Shown piece by piece: positions 18,316 through 27,687 of a DNA stretch of 64,000 bases (within the stretch, counting starts at the first letter, position 1; each line of letters begins with the position of its first letter). The stretch covers positions 434,001 through 498,000 of the forward strand of contig JADJSG010000004.1 in the NCBI GenBank assembly GCA_016711825.1, given 5' to 3'. This stretch comes from Bacteroidota bacterium (lineage in GTDB: Bacteria; Bacteroidota; Bacteroidia; Chitinophagales; Chitinophagaceae). The notes beneath the pieces are model-generated. The model saw only the letters and a list, made by a program, of their open reading frames with translations. It made no database searches and had not been told where the DNA came from. The position numbers and the translations under genes are program-made.

Positions 18316-18624
18316 TTACTCGTTTACAACTTCAATATTTGAAGTATGTAGTTTTTTCACTTCATCTACAAATTCTTTTGCAGGCTTAAATGAAGGTATA
18401 TAATGCTCAGGAATGTAGACAGAGGTGTTCTTTTTAATATTACGGCCAATTTTTGCGGCACGCTTTTTGGTAATAAAACTCCCAAAACCACGTATATAGA
18501 TATTTTCTCCCTCTCCTAAACTGTTCTTTACGTTGGTAAAAAAACTTTCAAGCGATACGAGTACATCCACCTTTGGAACACCCGTTTGTTCTGCTATAAT
18601 ATTGATTAAATCTGACTTTTTCAC
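18316..18624 (-). CDS. HU/IHF-family DNA-binding protein
   Basis: 102 aa. MKKSDLINIIAEQTGVPKVD opens the helical dimerisation part. The conserved signature occurs as IRGFGSFITKKRAAKIGRN, and the beta arm holds YIPEHYIPSFKPAKEF. It has a short C-terminal tail beyond the usual 90 residues. These proteins bend and compact DNA as dimers. It heads the minus-strand group that ends in RNase G and diverges from mutY. Confidence 0.95.
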   Translation of the reverse strand: MKKSDLINIIAEQTGVPKVDVLVSLESFFTNVKNSLGEGENIYIRGFGSFITKKRAAKIGRNIKKNTSVYIPEHYIPSFKPAKEFVDEVKKLHTSNIEVVNE

Positions 18625-18740
18625 TTTCCAGGTATTAAATTTTAAATTAATTTTGTGCGAATATACTCACTTAATTTAAAATAATCAGAAAAATTATCCC
18701 TTTTTGATGATTATTTTATTTTTAACTAATTCATTATCAG

Positions 18741-19772
18741 TTGTTTAGCAAATTACTTTTACGTTGGCACCTGCATCACAATCATCGCAAAATGCCCTGG
18801 AAGGGTATTAAAGACCCCTATAAAATATGGCTCAGTGAAATCATTTTGCAACAAACCCGGGTAGAGCAAGGTGAAAAATATTATCATGCCCTCTTAGAAA
18901 AATACCCGACAATCGCCGATTTAGCAAATGCCGACGAAGCTACTTTATATCGATTATGGCAAGGATTAGGTTATTATAACCGATGTAAAAACATGTTACA
19001 TACAGCCCAGATTATTACGCAACAGCATCAAGGGAAATTTCCTGATACTTATGATGCGATTCGTCAACTAAAAGGAATTGGCCCTTATACAGCAGCGGCT
19101 ATTGCATCATTTGCCTTTGATTTGCCTTATGCCGTGATTGATGGCAATGTTGTACGCATATTAAGCAGGTATTTTGGGTTAAAAATCGATTTTAATCAGG
19201 GGCAGGGCAAAAAAGAATTTGAGGCATTAGCAGCATCCTTACTTGATCAAAAAAACAATGCCCTTTTTAATCAAGCCATGATGGATTTGGGTGCTACAAT
19301 ATGCAAACCGCAAAATCCTTTATGCGGGCAATGTCCTTTTCAAAAAAAGTGCTATGCCTTTCTAAACCAGCAAATAAAAGATTTCCCCTTAAAAAAAATT
19401 AAACCCCCACTAAAACATCGTTATTTTCATTTTATGGTGATTGAATATCAGGATATCCTTTTTATACACCAAAGAAAAGAAAAGGATATATGGCATAACC
19501 TCTATAGTTTTTATATGCTCGAAACCAAGGAAATACAGCTGGAAGATTTTATTTTACTCAACAAAAAAAATATAAAACCATTTACCGAAACATATACTCA
19601 ACAATTGACACACCAAAAAATTCATGGCTTATTCTATAAAATCAAAATTGAAAATCCAAAAATTATCAAAGACCTTGGGTTAATATCTATTCAAAAAACA
19701 GCGCTTAAAAACTTTGCTTTCCCGAGAATGATAATTTCTTTTTTAGAAAATAATCATTATCTTTCGTCTTGA
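18741..19772 (+). CDS. mutY: A/G-specific adenine glycosylase MutY
   Basis: 343 aa. HhH-GPD fold with SEIILQQTRVEQ (catalytic Glu region), the hairpin LKGIGPYTAAAIASFAF and the catalytic Asp in VIDGNVVR. The [4Fe-4S] ligands follow the C-x6-C-x2-C-x5-C pattern in CKPQNPLCGQCPFQKKC. A C-terminal NUDIX-like domain recognises 8-oxoguanine. The enzyme removes adenine mispaired with 8-oxoG. The start is TTG (18741), chosen because it supplies the conserved FSKLLLRWHLHHNHRKMPW; the next ATG would cut into this. First gene of mutY-ssb-gldE. Confidence 0.95.
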   Translation: MFSKLLLRWHLHHNHRKMPWKGIKDPYKIWLSEIILQQTRVEQGEKYYHALLEKYPTIADLANADEATLYRLWQGLGYYNRCKNMLHTAQIITQQHQGKFPDTYDAIRQLKGIGPYTAAAIASFAFDLPYAVIDGNVVRILSRYFGLKIDFNQGQGKKEFEALAASLLDQKNNALFNQAMMDLGATICKPQNPLCGQCPFQKKCYAFLNQQIKDFPLKKIKPPLKHRYFHFMVIEYQDILFIHQRKEKDIWHNLYSFYMLETKEIQLEDFILLNKKNIKPFTETYTQQLTHQKIHGLFYKIKIENPKIIKDLGLISIQKTALKNFAFPRMIISFLENNHYLSS

Positions 19773-19803
19773 AAATTTATTTTTCTGCATAAAACAACAA
19801 ATT

Positions 19804-20250
19804 ATGAGAGGCGTTAACCATGTATTTTTAATTGGCAATTTAGGCAAAGATCCAGAAATTCAATATATCGAAGGAAACATTCCAGTTGCTAAATTTCCAC
19901 TGGCCACTACCGAAACCTTTAAAGACAAAAAAGGAAATACCATTCCTCAAACCGAATGGCACAACATCGTGTTATGGCGTGGCTTAGCTGAGTTAGCGGC
20001 AAAGTATTTACATAAAGGCAGTTTAGTACATATAGAAGGTAGTTTACGTACACGTTCATGGGAAGATAAAGATAAAAACAGAAGATTTATGACAGAAATC
20101 ATCGCTTCAAACCTTGTGATGCTCGACAAGCGAAATACAGGTGATGTAAAACACGAACATGAAGATCACCCTAATTTAAATACGGTACCTCATATAGATT
20201 CATCCTTGCCATTAAATACGGATGATTTAGAGAGTGAGTTACCATTTTAG
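19804..20250 (+). CDS. ssb: Single-stranded DNA-binding protein
   Basis: 148 aa. The OB-fold start MRGVNHVFLIGNLGKDPEIQ, the core TEWHNIVLWRGLAELAAKYL and YLHKGSLVHIEGSLRTRSWE are typical. It ends in DDLESELPF, the acidic tip with terminal Pro-Phe that docks replication and repair partners. It lies 31 bp after mutY. Confidence 0.97.
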   Translation: MRGVNHVFLIGNLGKDPEIQYIEGNIPVAKFPLATTETFKDKKGNTIPQTEWHNIVLWRGLAELAAKYLHKGSLVHIEGSLRTRSWEDKDKNRRFMTEIIASNLVMLDKRNTGDVKHEHEDHPNLNTVPHIDSSLPLNTDDLESELPF

Positions 20251-20252
20251 CC

Positions 20253-20260
20253 TATATTTG
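20253..20260 (+). promoter_or_regulatory. -7 promoter box upstream of gldE
   Basis: TATATTTG (exact TAnnTTTG) starts two bases after the ssb stop. The implied transcript start near 20267 would lie before the hairpin at 20280. Confidence 0.5.
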
Positions 20261-20279
20261 CCCAGAAAAATTAAAATAT

Positions 20280-20301
20280 CAGCGATGACCGCTGTTTTTT
20301 T
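20280..20301 (+). terminator. Terminator or attenuator between ssb and gldE
   Basis: Stem cagcg / cgctg with the 5-nt loop atgac, followed by seven T. It sits 29 bp after ssb and 20 bp before the gldE start, downstream of the box at 20253. Confidence 0.7.
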
Positions 20302-20321
20302 CTAACATAAAAACTCAAGCA

Positions 20322-21686
20322 TTGGACCCTGATTCGACATACCATACAATACTCAACACTTTACTTTTTTCGCCTTTAAGTACCAATTCACAAATCATAC
20401 TATCCATCGTCATTATTGTGCTGATTGTATTAACAGCCTTAATATCGGGGTCCGAAGTAGCCCTTTTTTCCCTGTCTGCTAAAGACATCAATTATATCAA
20501 AACCAAACAAGATTATAATCATCAAACGCTCTTAAAATTACTCGAAAACCCTAAAAGATTATTAGCAACCATATTAATAGGCAATAATTTTTTAAGCATT
20601 GGTGTCATCATTAGCACCAATATGCTGTATAAAAGTATTTTTCATTTTGATGTTTGGTTACCCGTCCATTTAGCAAATTTTTCAGGTCTTATCGATTTAA
20701 TATTTCAAGTCATCATTGTTACTTTTTTCTTGGTTTTGTTTGGCGAAGTACTTCCGAAAGTATATGCGACCCAAAACAATATGCGTTTGAGTTTATTTGT
20801 AGCACCCTTTATCAAATTATTAGATAAAGCTTTTAGTCCCCTGAGTAATTTTCTGGTTAACTCAACCACTTTTATTGAAGATAAATTTTCAAGAAAATCA
20901 AAAAACGACATCAGCAACGAAGAAATAGAACATGCGATTGAACTGACAGTAAAGCACTCTGCCACTCAGGAAGAAGTAAATATTTTTAAAGGCATTTTGA
21001 AATTTGGCGATATCACCGCCAAACAAATTATGCAAACCCGTCTTGATGTATCAGGTATCGATTACAGCTGGGATTTCGAAAAAGTAAAAAATCAAGTACT
21101 CGATACTGGATTTTCACGCCTTCCAGTTTATTCTGAATCATTAGATGAAATTAAAGGGATCATTCATACCAAAGATTTATTGGTTCATATTGATACCCAA
21201 AATTTTGAATGGCATTCCGTTATCCGAGCAGCCTATTTTGTACATGAAGCTAAATTGATTGAAGATTTACTCAAAGAATTTCAACATAAGCGAAGTCATA
21301 TGGCCATTGTCGTTGATGAGTTTGGGGGCACCTCAGGTATTGTAACATTAGAAGACATCATGGAAGAAATCATTGGAGAAATCAAAGACGAATTTGATGA
21401 AGATGGTCTTTTCTCTAAAAAAATTGATGACCAAAACTATATTTTTGAAGGCAAAACACTCATCAATGATATGTGTAAAATCACTTCTATACCAGTAGAG
21501 CTGTTTGAAGAGGCCCGTGGTGAAAGTGATTCCATTGCAGGATTGGTATTAGAAATTGCGGGTAAGTTTCCACAACAAAATGAAGTGGTGAGTTTTAAAC
21601 ACTTTGATTTCACCATTATACAACTTGAAAAAATGCGTATCAAAAGAATCAAACTGACCATCAATTCATTGCCAGAAAATAGTTAA
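20322..21686 (+). CDS. gldE: Gliding motility-associated protein GldE (CNNM/CorC type)
   Basis: 454 aa. A CNNM (DUF21) membrane domain with three or four helices (residues about 20-190) is followed by a CBS-domain pair (about 210-345, with IMQTRLDVSGI and FGGTSGIVTLEDIMEEIIGE). A CorC/HlyC-type C-terminal domain follows. In gliding Bacteroidota, GldE partners the lipoprotein GldD. The order mutY-ssb-gldE is the usual neighbourhood in this phylum. The start is TTG at 20322, giving MDPDSTYH as in relatives. No gldD follows; porU is next, 251 bp on. Confidence 0.87.
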   Translation: MDPDSTYHTILNTLLFSPLSTNSQIILSIVIIVLIVLTALISGSEVALFSLSAKDINYIKTKQDYNHQTLLKLLENPKRLLATILIGNNFLSIGVIISTNMLYKSIFHFDVWLPVHLANFSGLIDLIFQVIIVTFFLVLFGEVLPKVYATQNNMRLSLFVAPFIKLLDKAFSPLSNFLVNSTTFIEDKFSRKSKNDISNEEIEHAIELTVKHSATQEEVNIFKGILKFGDITAKQIMQTRLDVSGIDYSWDFEKVKNQVLDTGFSRLPVYSESLDEIKGIIHTKDLLVHIDTQNFEWHSVIRAAYFVHEAKLIEDLLKEFQHKRSHMAIVVDEFGGTSGIVTLEDIMEEIIGEIKDEFDEDGLFSKKIDDQNYIFEGKTLINDMCKITSIPVELFEEARGESDSIAGLVLEIAGKFPQQNEVVSFKHFDFTIIQLEKMRIKRIKLTINSLPENS

Positions 21687-21917
21687 CATTTCATACAATA
21701 TATCATTCGAGGTTTCGTTATATTCATTCAATGTTTATTTTTAAATAAAAAACTATTTACATCCAAGCATAATTTTACTTAATATCAACGTTTATCCCTA
21801 TGTTAATTTACCTATGATTACTACATGCTGTATGTAATGTGCATACAAACAAGCCAGTAAATTGTAAGGTGCCAAATAGATTAAAAAAATGGCATTCTAA
21901 ATTAAAGAATTTTGATT

Positions 21918-21925
21918 TAACTTTG
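21918..21925 (+). promoter_or_regulatory. -7 promoter box for porU
   Basis: TAACTTTG (exact TAnnTTTG), 13 bp before the porU ATG at 21938. Confidence 0.5.
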
Positions 21926-21937
21926 AAAAACACTTGA

Positions 21938-24900
21938 ATGTATATGAAACAAAAACATTTTTTTGCTGTTACAGGGCTTTTATTGTTGTCGATGATTAGT
22001 TATGCGCAAAGAAAAACAGCCAATCAGGCAAACGAAACAATCAAAACCACCGTAGCTCAACCACTTGTTGCTGACAATACATTCATTGCATCTCATACGA
22101 TGTATAAAGTAGAAACCAGAAATTTAACTCATTTCGCTACCCCTCAGGTAAAAATGACCAATGTGAAAACAGCCTTAGTGGAGCAAGCGAAATACAACAA
22201 AGAAACTGTTTTTCCGCAAAAACTTGAACCCTCCGTTTTTATTTCGATGGAGAAAAAACAAGCCATTGCTTCCATATTAGTACCTCAATATATCCAATAC
22301 CCTAATCAAAGTATTGAGAAAATCATTTCATATGATCTTGAAATTACAGAAACCCCTCAAGCAGCACAAAAAACAGCTGGCAATAGAGTATATGCTGCAA
22401 ATTCGGCATTGGCTTCAGGTAATTTTTATAAAATCGCCATTTCGCAAAAAGGACTATATAAAATTGATTACGACTTTATCAAAAACAACCTAGGCGTAAA
22501 TCCTTCTTCATTCAGTTCAAACAATATTAGACTTTATGGTAATGGGGGTGAATTATTGGATGAAAACAATGCCGTATTTAGAAACGATGACCTTGTAGAG
22601 AATGCCATACAAGTTTTCGATGGTGGAGATGGTCAACTTAACCAAGGCGATTATCTATTGTTTTATGCCAATGGACCTCACTCGACAATGAAAGATTCGT
22701 TGAATAAAAAATTTAACCACAAGTATAATATTTACAGCGATGTCAGTCATTACTTTTTAAATTTCGATAAAGGTAATGGCAAACGGATTGCATTATTACC
22801 TGCTTTGGGCAATGCCAATGTTTCGGTCAACAGTTTTAATGAATTTCAATTTTATGAAAAAGATTCTGTCAATTTGGGACGTTTTGGCAAAACATGGTGG
22901 GGTGATGAATTTAGTGATCAACCTGGAAGATATTTAAACCGAACTTTTAACTTTGACATCCCCAATTTGGATATTGCAACACCTGTAAATATTGTTACCC
23001 GATATGGGGCTATCTCTTACACGGGAACCAATATTATGACTACTGGCATAAATGGCATTGCCCTTCAAAACACCGTGATGGGTAAAACGGGTCCTAACTA
23101 TTTTGAACCCGTCATCGTAGCCGTTACCCAATCAGAGGATGTTAATTTAACCTCAGGTAATATTGTTATCAATAGTAGTTTTACCAAAGGAAGTAGCAAT
23201 GCCGTTGGATATCTGGATTATATTGAAATCAATGCAAGAAGAAATTTAGTATTCAACGGGTATCTTAATTTTGCAGACTGGAACAGTGTAGGACCTAGTA
23301 ATACTGCGTCATATACAATACAGAATGCCAATGCCAACACACAAGTATGGGATATCACAGACCCTTTGATACCTGTACAAATGAGCACAACACTCGTAGG
23401 CAATACCCTCACCTTTATACAGGAAGCCACTTCATTACATCGTTTTCTGGCCATTGATGGAAGTAGTTTTAATACCCCAACTTATGTTGAAAAAACAAAC
23501 AACCAAAATCTCCATGCAGCCGCTGCTACTGATTATATCATCATCACGCATCCTAGCTTAAAATCAGAAGCTGAAAAACTGGCGAACTACCATGTAAGCA
23601 AAAGAGGTTTAAAAACCTTAATCGTAACACCCCAAGAAATTTATAACGAATTTTCATCAGGCTCACAAGATGTTTCAGCCTTGAGAGATTTTATAAAAAT
23701 GTTTTACGATAAAGCAGCAATCAATGATATCCCTAAATATGTGTTGTTGTTTGGCGATGCATCCTACGACTATAAAAACAGGATTAGCGGCAATACGAAT
23801 CTGGTTCCAACTTCCGAAACCAATGAAAGTATCAACAAAACTACAGGGTATTGCACCGATGATTTTTTTGGGTTTTTAGATGACCATGAAAATCAAAATA
23901 ATTATTCAAACAATCAAATCAACACCTTAGATATTGGTATAGGTCGTTTCCCGGTTTCAAACACAACGGTAGCAGCGAATATCATCAATAAAATCATGAA
24001 TTATGATAGCCCTAAATCATTTGGTGCCTGGAAAAACAATTTTACATTTAATGCTGATAATGGCGATGCCAATATACATCTAGAAGATGCTGAATATATG
24101 TCAACCTATGTAAAAGATTCCTTGCCGGTGTACAATAGCTATAAAATATATGTAGGAGGTTTTAATGTTGAAGCTACCCCAGCTGGCCCACGGGCACCTG
24201 ATGCCAACAAAGCAGTGACTGAACAAATTTACAATGGTACTTTTTTAATGAATTACAATGGTCATGGTGGTCCATTAGGCTGGTGTGAGGAACGAATTTT
24301 TTCAATGGATGATGTGAATGCCATGACAAACATCAATCGATTACCCCTATTTATTACAGCTACTTGCGACTTTGCACCCTTTGACAATCCGGCTATTAAT
24401 TCTGCTGGCGAAATATTGCTTGCCAAACCCGATGGAGGCGCTATTGCTTTGATGACCACTACCCAACTTGTGTATGCCGATCAAAATAGAATCATGAATT
24501 ACAATTACATGAAATCGGGTTTTAAACACAACGCCAATAATCAATACCCAACCATGGGTGATGCCTATCGCTTGTCGAAAAATCTTCGCTATGTTTCAAA
24601 TGTCGATGAATTTGTAGCTTCCAATTTTAGAAAATTTGCTTTGCTCGGCGACCCTGCCTTACCCCTTGCTTTCCCTAAACATCGGGTGAGCAACGACAGT
24701 ATTAACGGCGTGTCTGTATTCGCAAGCTTTGACACCTTAAAAGCATTAGGCAAATACACTATTTCGGGTCATGTATCTGATGCTAATGGTCAATTGCTCG
24801 ACCAATTTAATGGCATCGTTTACCCAACTATTTTTGACAAGCCTAAAAAATTAACCACCATTGACAATGGCACTTCTCCCAAAGATTATTTTGTACAAAA

Positions 24901-25753
24901 CAATATTTTATATAAAGGCAAAGCCACTGTAAAAAATGGAAAATTTTCATACACTTTTGTAGTCCCAAAAGACATCAATTACGAGATTTCGAAAGGAAAA
25001 ATTAGTTATTATACTGACAATACTTTGGAAGATGGCAATGGTTATGATAATAATATTTTTATTGGGGGAAGCTCTACTAATCCTATCGTCGATAATATAG
25101 GCCCACTCATAAAACCCTATCTCAATAATGATAAGTTTGTAAATGGCGGACTCACCACCAAAAACAGTACCCTTTTATTAAAACTTTCAGATGACAATGG
25201 CATCAACTATACAGGCAATTCGGTGGGTCATGACATTACGGCAATATTAGATGGCAATCCGCAAAATAATTATATTCTCAATAACTTTTTCGAAGCTGAT
25301 TTAGACGATTATCGTTCAGGCACTGTAAAGTTTCCTATTAATAACCTCACTGAAGGCAAGCATAGGCTTACCATTAAAGCATGGGATATTATGAACAACT
25401 CTTCAGAAGTAGCACTTGATTTTATTGTTGCAAGTGCAACAGAGGGGCAGTTGTCAAACGTATATAATTACCCCAACCCTTTTTCGACACATACCCAATT
25501 TATGTTTGAGCACAATATGCCTAATCAAAATTTGTATGTATCAATTAAGGTATTGACCGTAAGTGGCAAAGTGGTGAAAAACATTCATACCATGGTAAAT
25601 ACGGAAGGTACAAGAGTGAGCAATATTGATTGGGATGGCTTAGATGAATATGGCGACAGACTAGGAAATGGGGTTTACCTGTATAATTTATCAGTAAAAT
25701 CGCAAAATGGCTTTTCAGACAACAAACTACAAAAATTAATACTTCTTAGATAA
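21938..25753 (+). CDS. porU: Type IX secretion system sortase PorU
   Basis: 1,271 aa. A signal peptide (start MYMKQKHFF; the second Met at 21944 may be the real start) ends near SYAQ. A gingipain-type C25 peptidase domain occupies about residues 510-900. The catalytic dyad is visible as His776 in YNGHGG and Cys810 in ITATCDFAPFD. The C-terminus has a FlgD-like/CTD beta segment (WDGLDEYGDRLGNGVYLYNL). PorU sits on the cell surface, removes the C-terminal domain of T9SS cargo and links cargo to A-LPS. porV follows at 91 bp. Length fits the family. Confidence 0.95.
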   Translation: MYMKQKHFFAVTGLLLLSMISYAQRKTANQANETIKTTVAQPLVADNTFIASHTMYKVETRNLTHFATPQVKMTNVKTALVEQAKYNKETVFPQKLEPSVFISMEKKQAIASILVPQYIQYPNQSIEKIISYDLEITETPQAAQKTAGNRVYAANSALASGNFYKIAISQKGLYKIDYDFIKNNLGVNPSSFSSNNIRLYGNGGELLDENNAVFRNDDLVENAIQVFDGGDGQLNQGDYLLFYANGPHSTMKDSLNKKFNHKYNIYSDVSHYFLNFDKGNGKRIALLPALGNANVSVNSFNEFQFYEKDSVNLGRFGKTWWGDEFSDQPGRYLNRTFNFDIPNLDIATPVNIVTRYGAISYTGTNIMTTGINGIALQNTVMGKTGPNYFEPVIVAVTQSEDVNLTSGNIVINSSFTKGSSNAVGYLDYIEINARRNLVFNGYLNFADWNSVGPSNTASYTIQNANANTQVWDITDPLIPVQMSTTLVGNTLTFIQEATSLHRFLAIDGSSFNTPTYVEKTNNQNLHAAAATDYIIITHPSLKSEAEKLANYHVSKRGLKTLIVTPQEIYNEFSSGSQDVSALRDFIKMFYDKAAINDIPKYVLLFGDASYDYKNRISGNTNLVPTSETNESINKTTGYCTDDFFGFLDDHENQNNYSNNQINTLDIGIGRFPVSNTTVAANIINKIMNYDSPKSFGAWKNNFTFNADNGDANIHLEDAEYMSTYVKDSLPVYNSYKIYVGGFNVEATPAGPRAPDANKAVTEQIYNGTFLMNYNGHGGPLGWCEERIFSMDDVNAMTNINRLPLFITATCDFAPFDNPAINSAGEILLAKPDGGAIALMTTTQLVYADQNRIMNYNYMKSGFKHNANNQYPTMGDAYRLSKNLRYVSNVDEFVASNFRKFALLGDPALPLAFPKHRVSNDSINGVSVFASFDTLKALGKYTISGHVSDANGQLLDQFNGIVYPTIFDKPKKLTTIDNGTSPKDYFVQNNILYKGKATVKNGKFSYTFVVPKDINYEISKGKISYYTDNTLEDGNGYDNNIFIGGSSTNPIVDNIGPLIKPYLNNDKFVNGGLTTKNSTLLLKLSDDNGINYTGNSVGHDITAILDGNPQNNYILNNFFEADLDDYRSGTVKFPINNLTEGKHRLTIKAWDIMNNSSEVALDFIVASATEGQLSNVYNYPNPFSTHTQFMFEHNMPNQNLYVSIKVLTVSGKVVKNIHTMVNTEGTRVSNIDWDGLDEYGDRLGNGVYLYNLSVKSQNGFSDNKLQKLILLR

Positions 25754-25768
25754 TTAAGAAGAAAACGC

Positions 25769-25776
25769 TATATTTG
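25769..25776 (+). promoter_or_regulatory. -7 promoter box for porV
   Basis: TATATTTG (exact TAnnTTTG) lies between porU and porV, leaving a leader of about 60 nt. porV may therefore also be made independently of porU. Confidence 0.45.
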
Positions 25777-25844
25777 CTCTTCAATTTTTTAAAAAAAATA
25801 ATTCATATAGACCATAACTCTACATTTAACAAACAGAATATTTA

Positions 25845-27119
25845 ATGATAAGTAGAACTTTTAAGTATGCCCTTTGTGTTACAATGCTAGGCATTGGCGT
25901 TCATGCAAATGCACAAACCGGTATTGGTGGTCAAGACAATCAATATAACACCATCACCACTGCAGTGCCATTTATGCGTATCAGTCCTGATGCACGATCT
26001 GGCGCTATGGGGGATGTAGGTATTGCTATAAACCCAGATGCAAATGCCCAGTTTTGGAATGTATCAAAGTTAGCCATGTCTGAAAAAGATGCTGGTTTTT
26101 CTTTAACCTATACCCCCTGGTTAAAAGATCTGGTACCTGATATTTTTCTTGCTTACATTGCTGGTTATGCCAAATTTGGCGAAAAGGAAAACAAAAATCA
26201 GGCGATTAGTTTCAGTATGCGTTATTTTTCATTGGGTGATATCAATTATACCACCATCGACGCACAGCCAGCTGGTACGGGAAAGCCTCGTGAATTTTCA
26301 CTTGACTTAGGCTATTCACGTAAACTATCAGATAATCTATCTGTTGGTTTATCAGGTAAATTTATCCATTCAAATATCATCAATGGTGCAGGCAATTCAA
26401 ATGGTGTAACTTACAAACCGGGTAATGCAGCAGCTGTTGACTTTGGCTTGTTCTATACCAAACCCCTTAAAACAAATGATGATGTAGAAGGTTCAAGCAT
26501 TAATGCTGGATTAGTGATATCGAACATTGGTACTAAAATTAGCTACTCTGGCAACCGAAAAGATTTTATTCCTACTAATTTAGGTATTGGCTTAGCCTAT
26601 AACTATCAGGTAGACGAATTTAATAAATTGACTATTGCTTTAGATGTCAATAAATTGCTTGTACCATCGCCTCAGTTAACAGAAGATAGTGCGGGTAATT
26701 TTATCCAAACGTATCCTTTTGATAAGAGTGTAATGAGTGGTATGCTTGGCTCATTTAGCGATGCACCAGGTGGTGGTAAAGAAGAACTTCAGGAAGTGAT
26801 GTTAAGTATTGGTGCTGAATATTCTTATCAAAATCAATTTTTTGCACGTGCTGGATATTTTTACGAAAGTAAATATAAAGGTGATCGTCGTTTTTTAACT
26901 GTCGGTGTTGGGGTTAAATACAATGTTTTTGGATTAAATATTGCTTATCTGGTTCCTTCAGGGTCTGGTATTAACAGAAATCCTTTGTCAAATACTTTAC
27001 GTTTCTCCTTGTTGTTTGATATCGACGATTTAAGCAAATTGATTTTACCTGACGGCGATAATAAGAAAAAAGAAAAAAAGAACGACGATAAAAAAGACGA
27101 ACGCAAAGAGAAAAAATAA
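25845..27119 (+). CDS. porV: Type IX secretion system outer-membrane protein PorV
   Basis: 424 aa. A signal peptide ends near HANAQ. The conserved N-terminus AVPFMRISPDARSGAMGDVG of the PorV/LptO family follows, then FadL-like beta strands to about residue 400. A strongly charged Lys/Asp/Glu tail ends the protein. PorV shuttles folded cargo from the translocon SprA to PorU. The adjacency to porU fits this partnership. The terminator at 27145 closes the unit. The lysine-rich tail of about 20 residues is unusual-looking, but I cannot say it is rare. Confidence 0.95.
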   Translation: MISRTFKYALCVTMLGIGVHANAQTGIGGQDNQYNTITTAVPFMRISPDARSGAMGDVGIAINPDANAQFWNVSKLAMSEKDAGFSLTYTPWLKDLVPDIFLAYIAGYAKFGEKENKNQAISFSMRYFSLGDINYTTIDAQPAGTGKPREFSLDLGYSRKLSDNLSVGLSGKFIHSNIINGAGNSNGVTYKPGNAAAVDFGLFYTKPLKTNDDVEGSSINAGLVISNIGTKISYSGNRKDFIPTNLGIGLAYNYQVDEFNKLTIALDVNKLLVPSPQLTEDSAGNFIQTYPFDKSVMSGMLGSFSDAPGGGKEELQEVMLSIGAEYSYQNQFFARAGYFYESKYKGDRRFLTVGVGVKYNVFGLNIAYLVPSGSGINRNPLSNTLRFSLLFDIDDLSKLILPDGDNKKKEKKNDDKKDERKEKK

Positions 27120-27144
27120 TGCATCTATCTGTAAATCATATTAC

Positions 27145-27177
27145 AAAGCTATCCACCAAGGAGGATAGCTTTTTTTT
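27145..27177 (+). terminator. Rho-independent terminator after porV
   Basis: Stem aaagctatcc / ggatagcttt with a short loop, followed by a T run; it lies 26 bp past the porV stop. Confidence 0.88.
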
Positions 27178-27197
27178 ATACAAAAAATATTAAAATC

Positions 27198-27674
27198 ATG
27201 TTTAGAATCGGGTATGGCATCGACTATCATCAATTGCAGGAAGGAAGACCATTTTGGCTAGGCGGTATACAAGTGCCTCATCATAAAGGTGCATTAGGCC
27301 ATTCAGATGCAGATGTGTTGTTGCATGCTATTTGCGATGCGTTACTAGGTGCCATCGCTGCGGGTGATATTGGCACTCATTTCCCAGATACCGATAATGC
27401 TTATAAAAATATTGACAGTAAAATACTCCTAAAAAAATGTCATTTATTAATTCAAAACAAAGGTTTCAGTATTGGAAATATCGATAGTACTGTTTGTTTA
27501 CAGCTACCCAAAATCAAACCACATATACCGCAAATGCAGCAAGCTATAGCGGAATGTTTGCATATTGACACCGAACTTATATCCATTAAAGCTACCACTA
27601 CAGAGCAACTTGGCTTTGTAGGCCGCGAAGAAGGCATTGTAGCCCACGCAACTGTGTTAATTATTAAAAAATAG
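27198..27674 (+). CDS. ispF: 2-C-methyl-D-erythritol 2,4-cyclodiphosphate synthase IspF
   Basis: 158 aa. Zinc ligands Asp9 and His11 (GIDYH) and His43 (DVLLHAICD) are present, as are the conserved HSDADV and the C-terminal TTTEQLGFVGREEGI. It converts CDP-ME 2-phosphate to the cyclic diphosphate in the MEP isoprenoid pathway. Other MEP genes are not nearby. Convergent with fabH, 13 bp apart. Confidence 0.97.
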   Translation: MFRIGYGIDYHQLQEGRPFWLGGIQVPHHKGALGHSDADVLLHAICDALLGAIAAGDIGTHFPDTDNAYKNIDSKILLKKCHLLIQNKGFSIGNIDSTVCLQLPKIKPHIPQMQQAIAECLHIDTELISIKATTTEQLGFVGREEGIVAHATVLIIKK

Positions 27675-27687
27675 TAATTGGGTAAGG

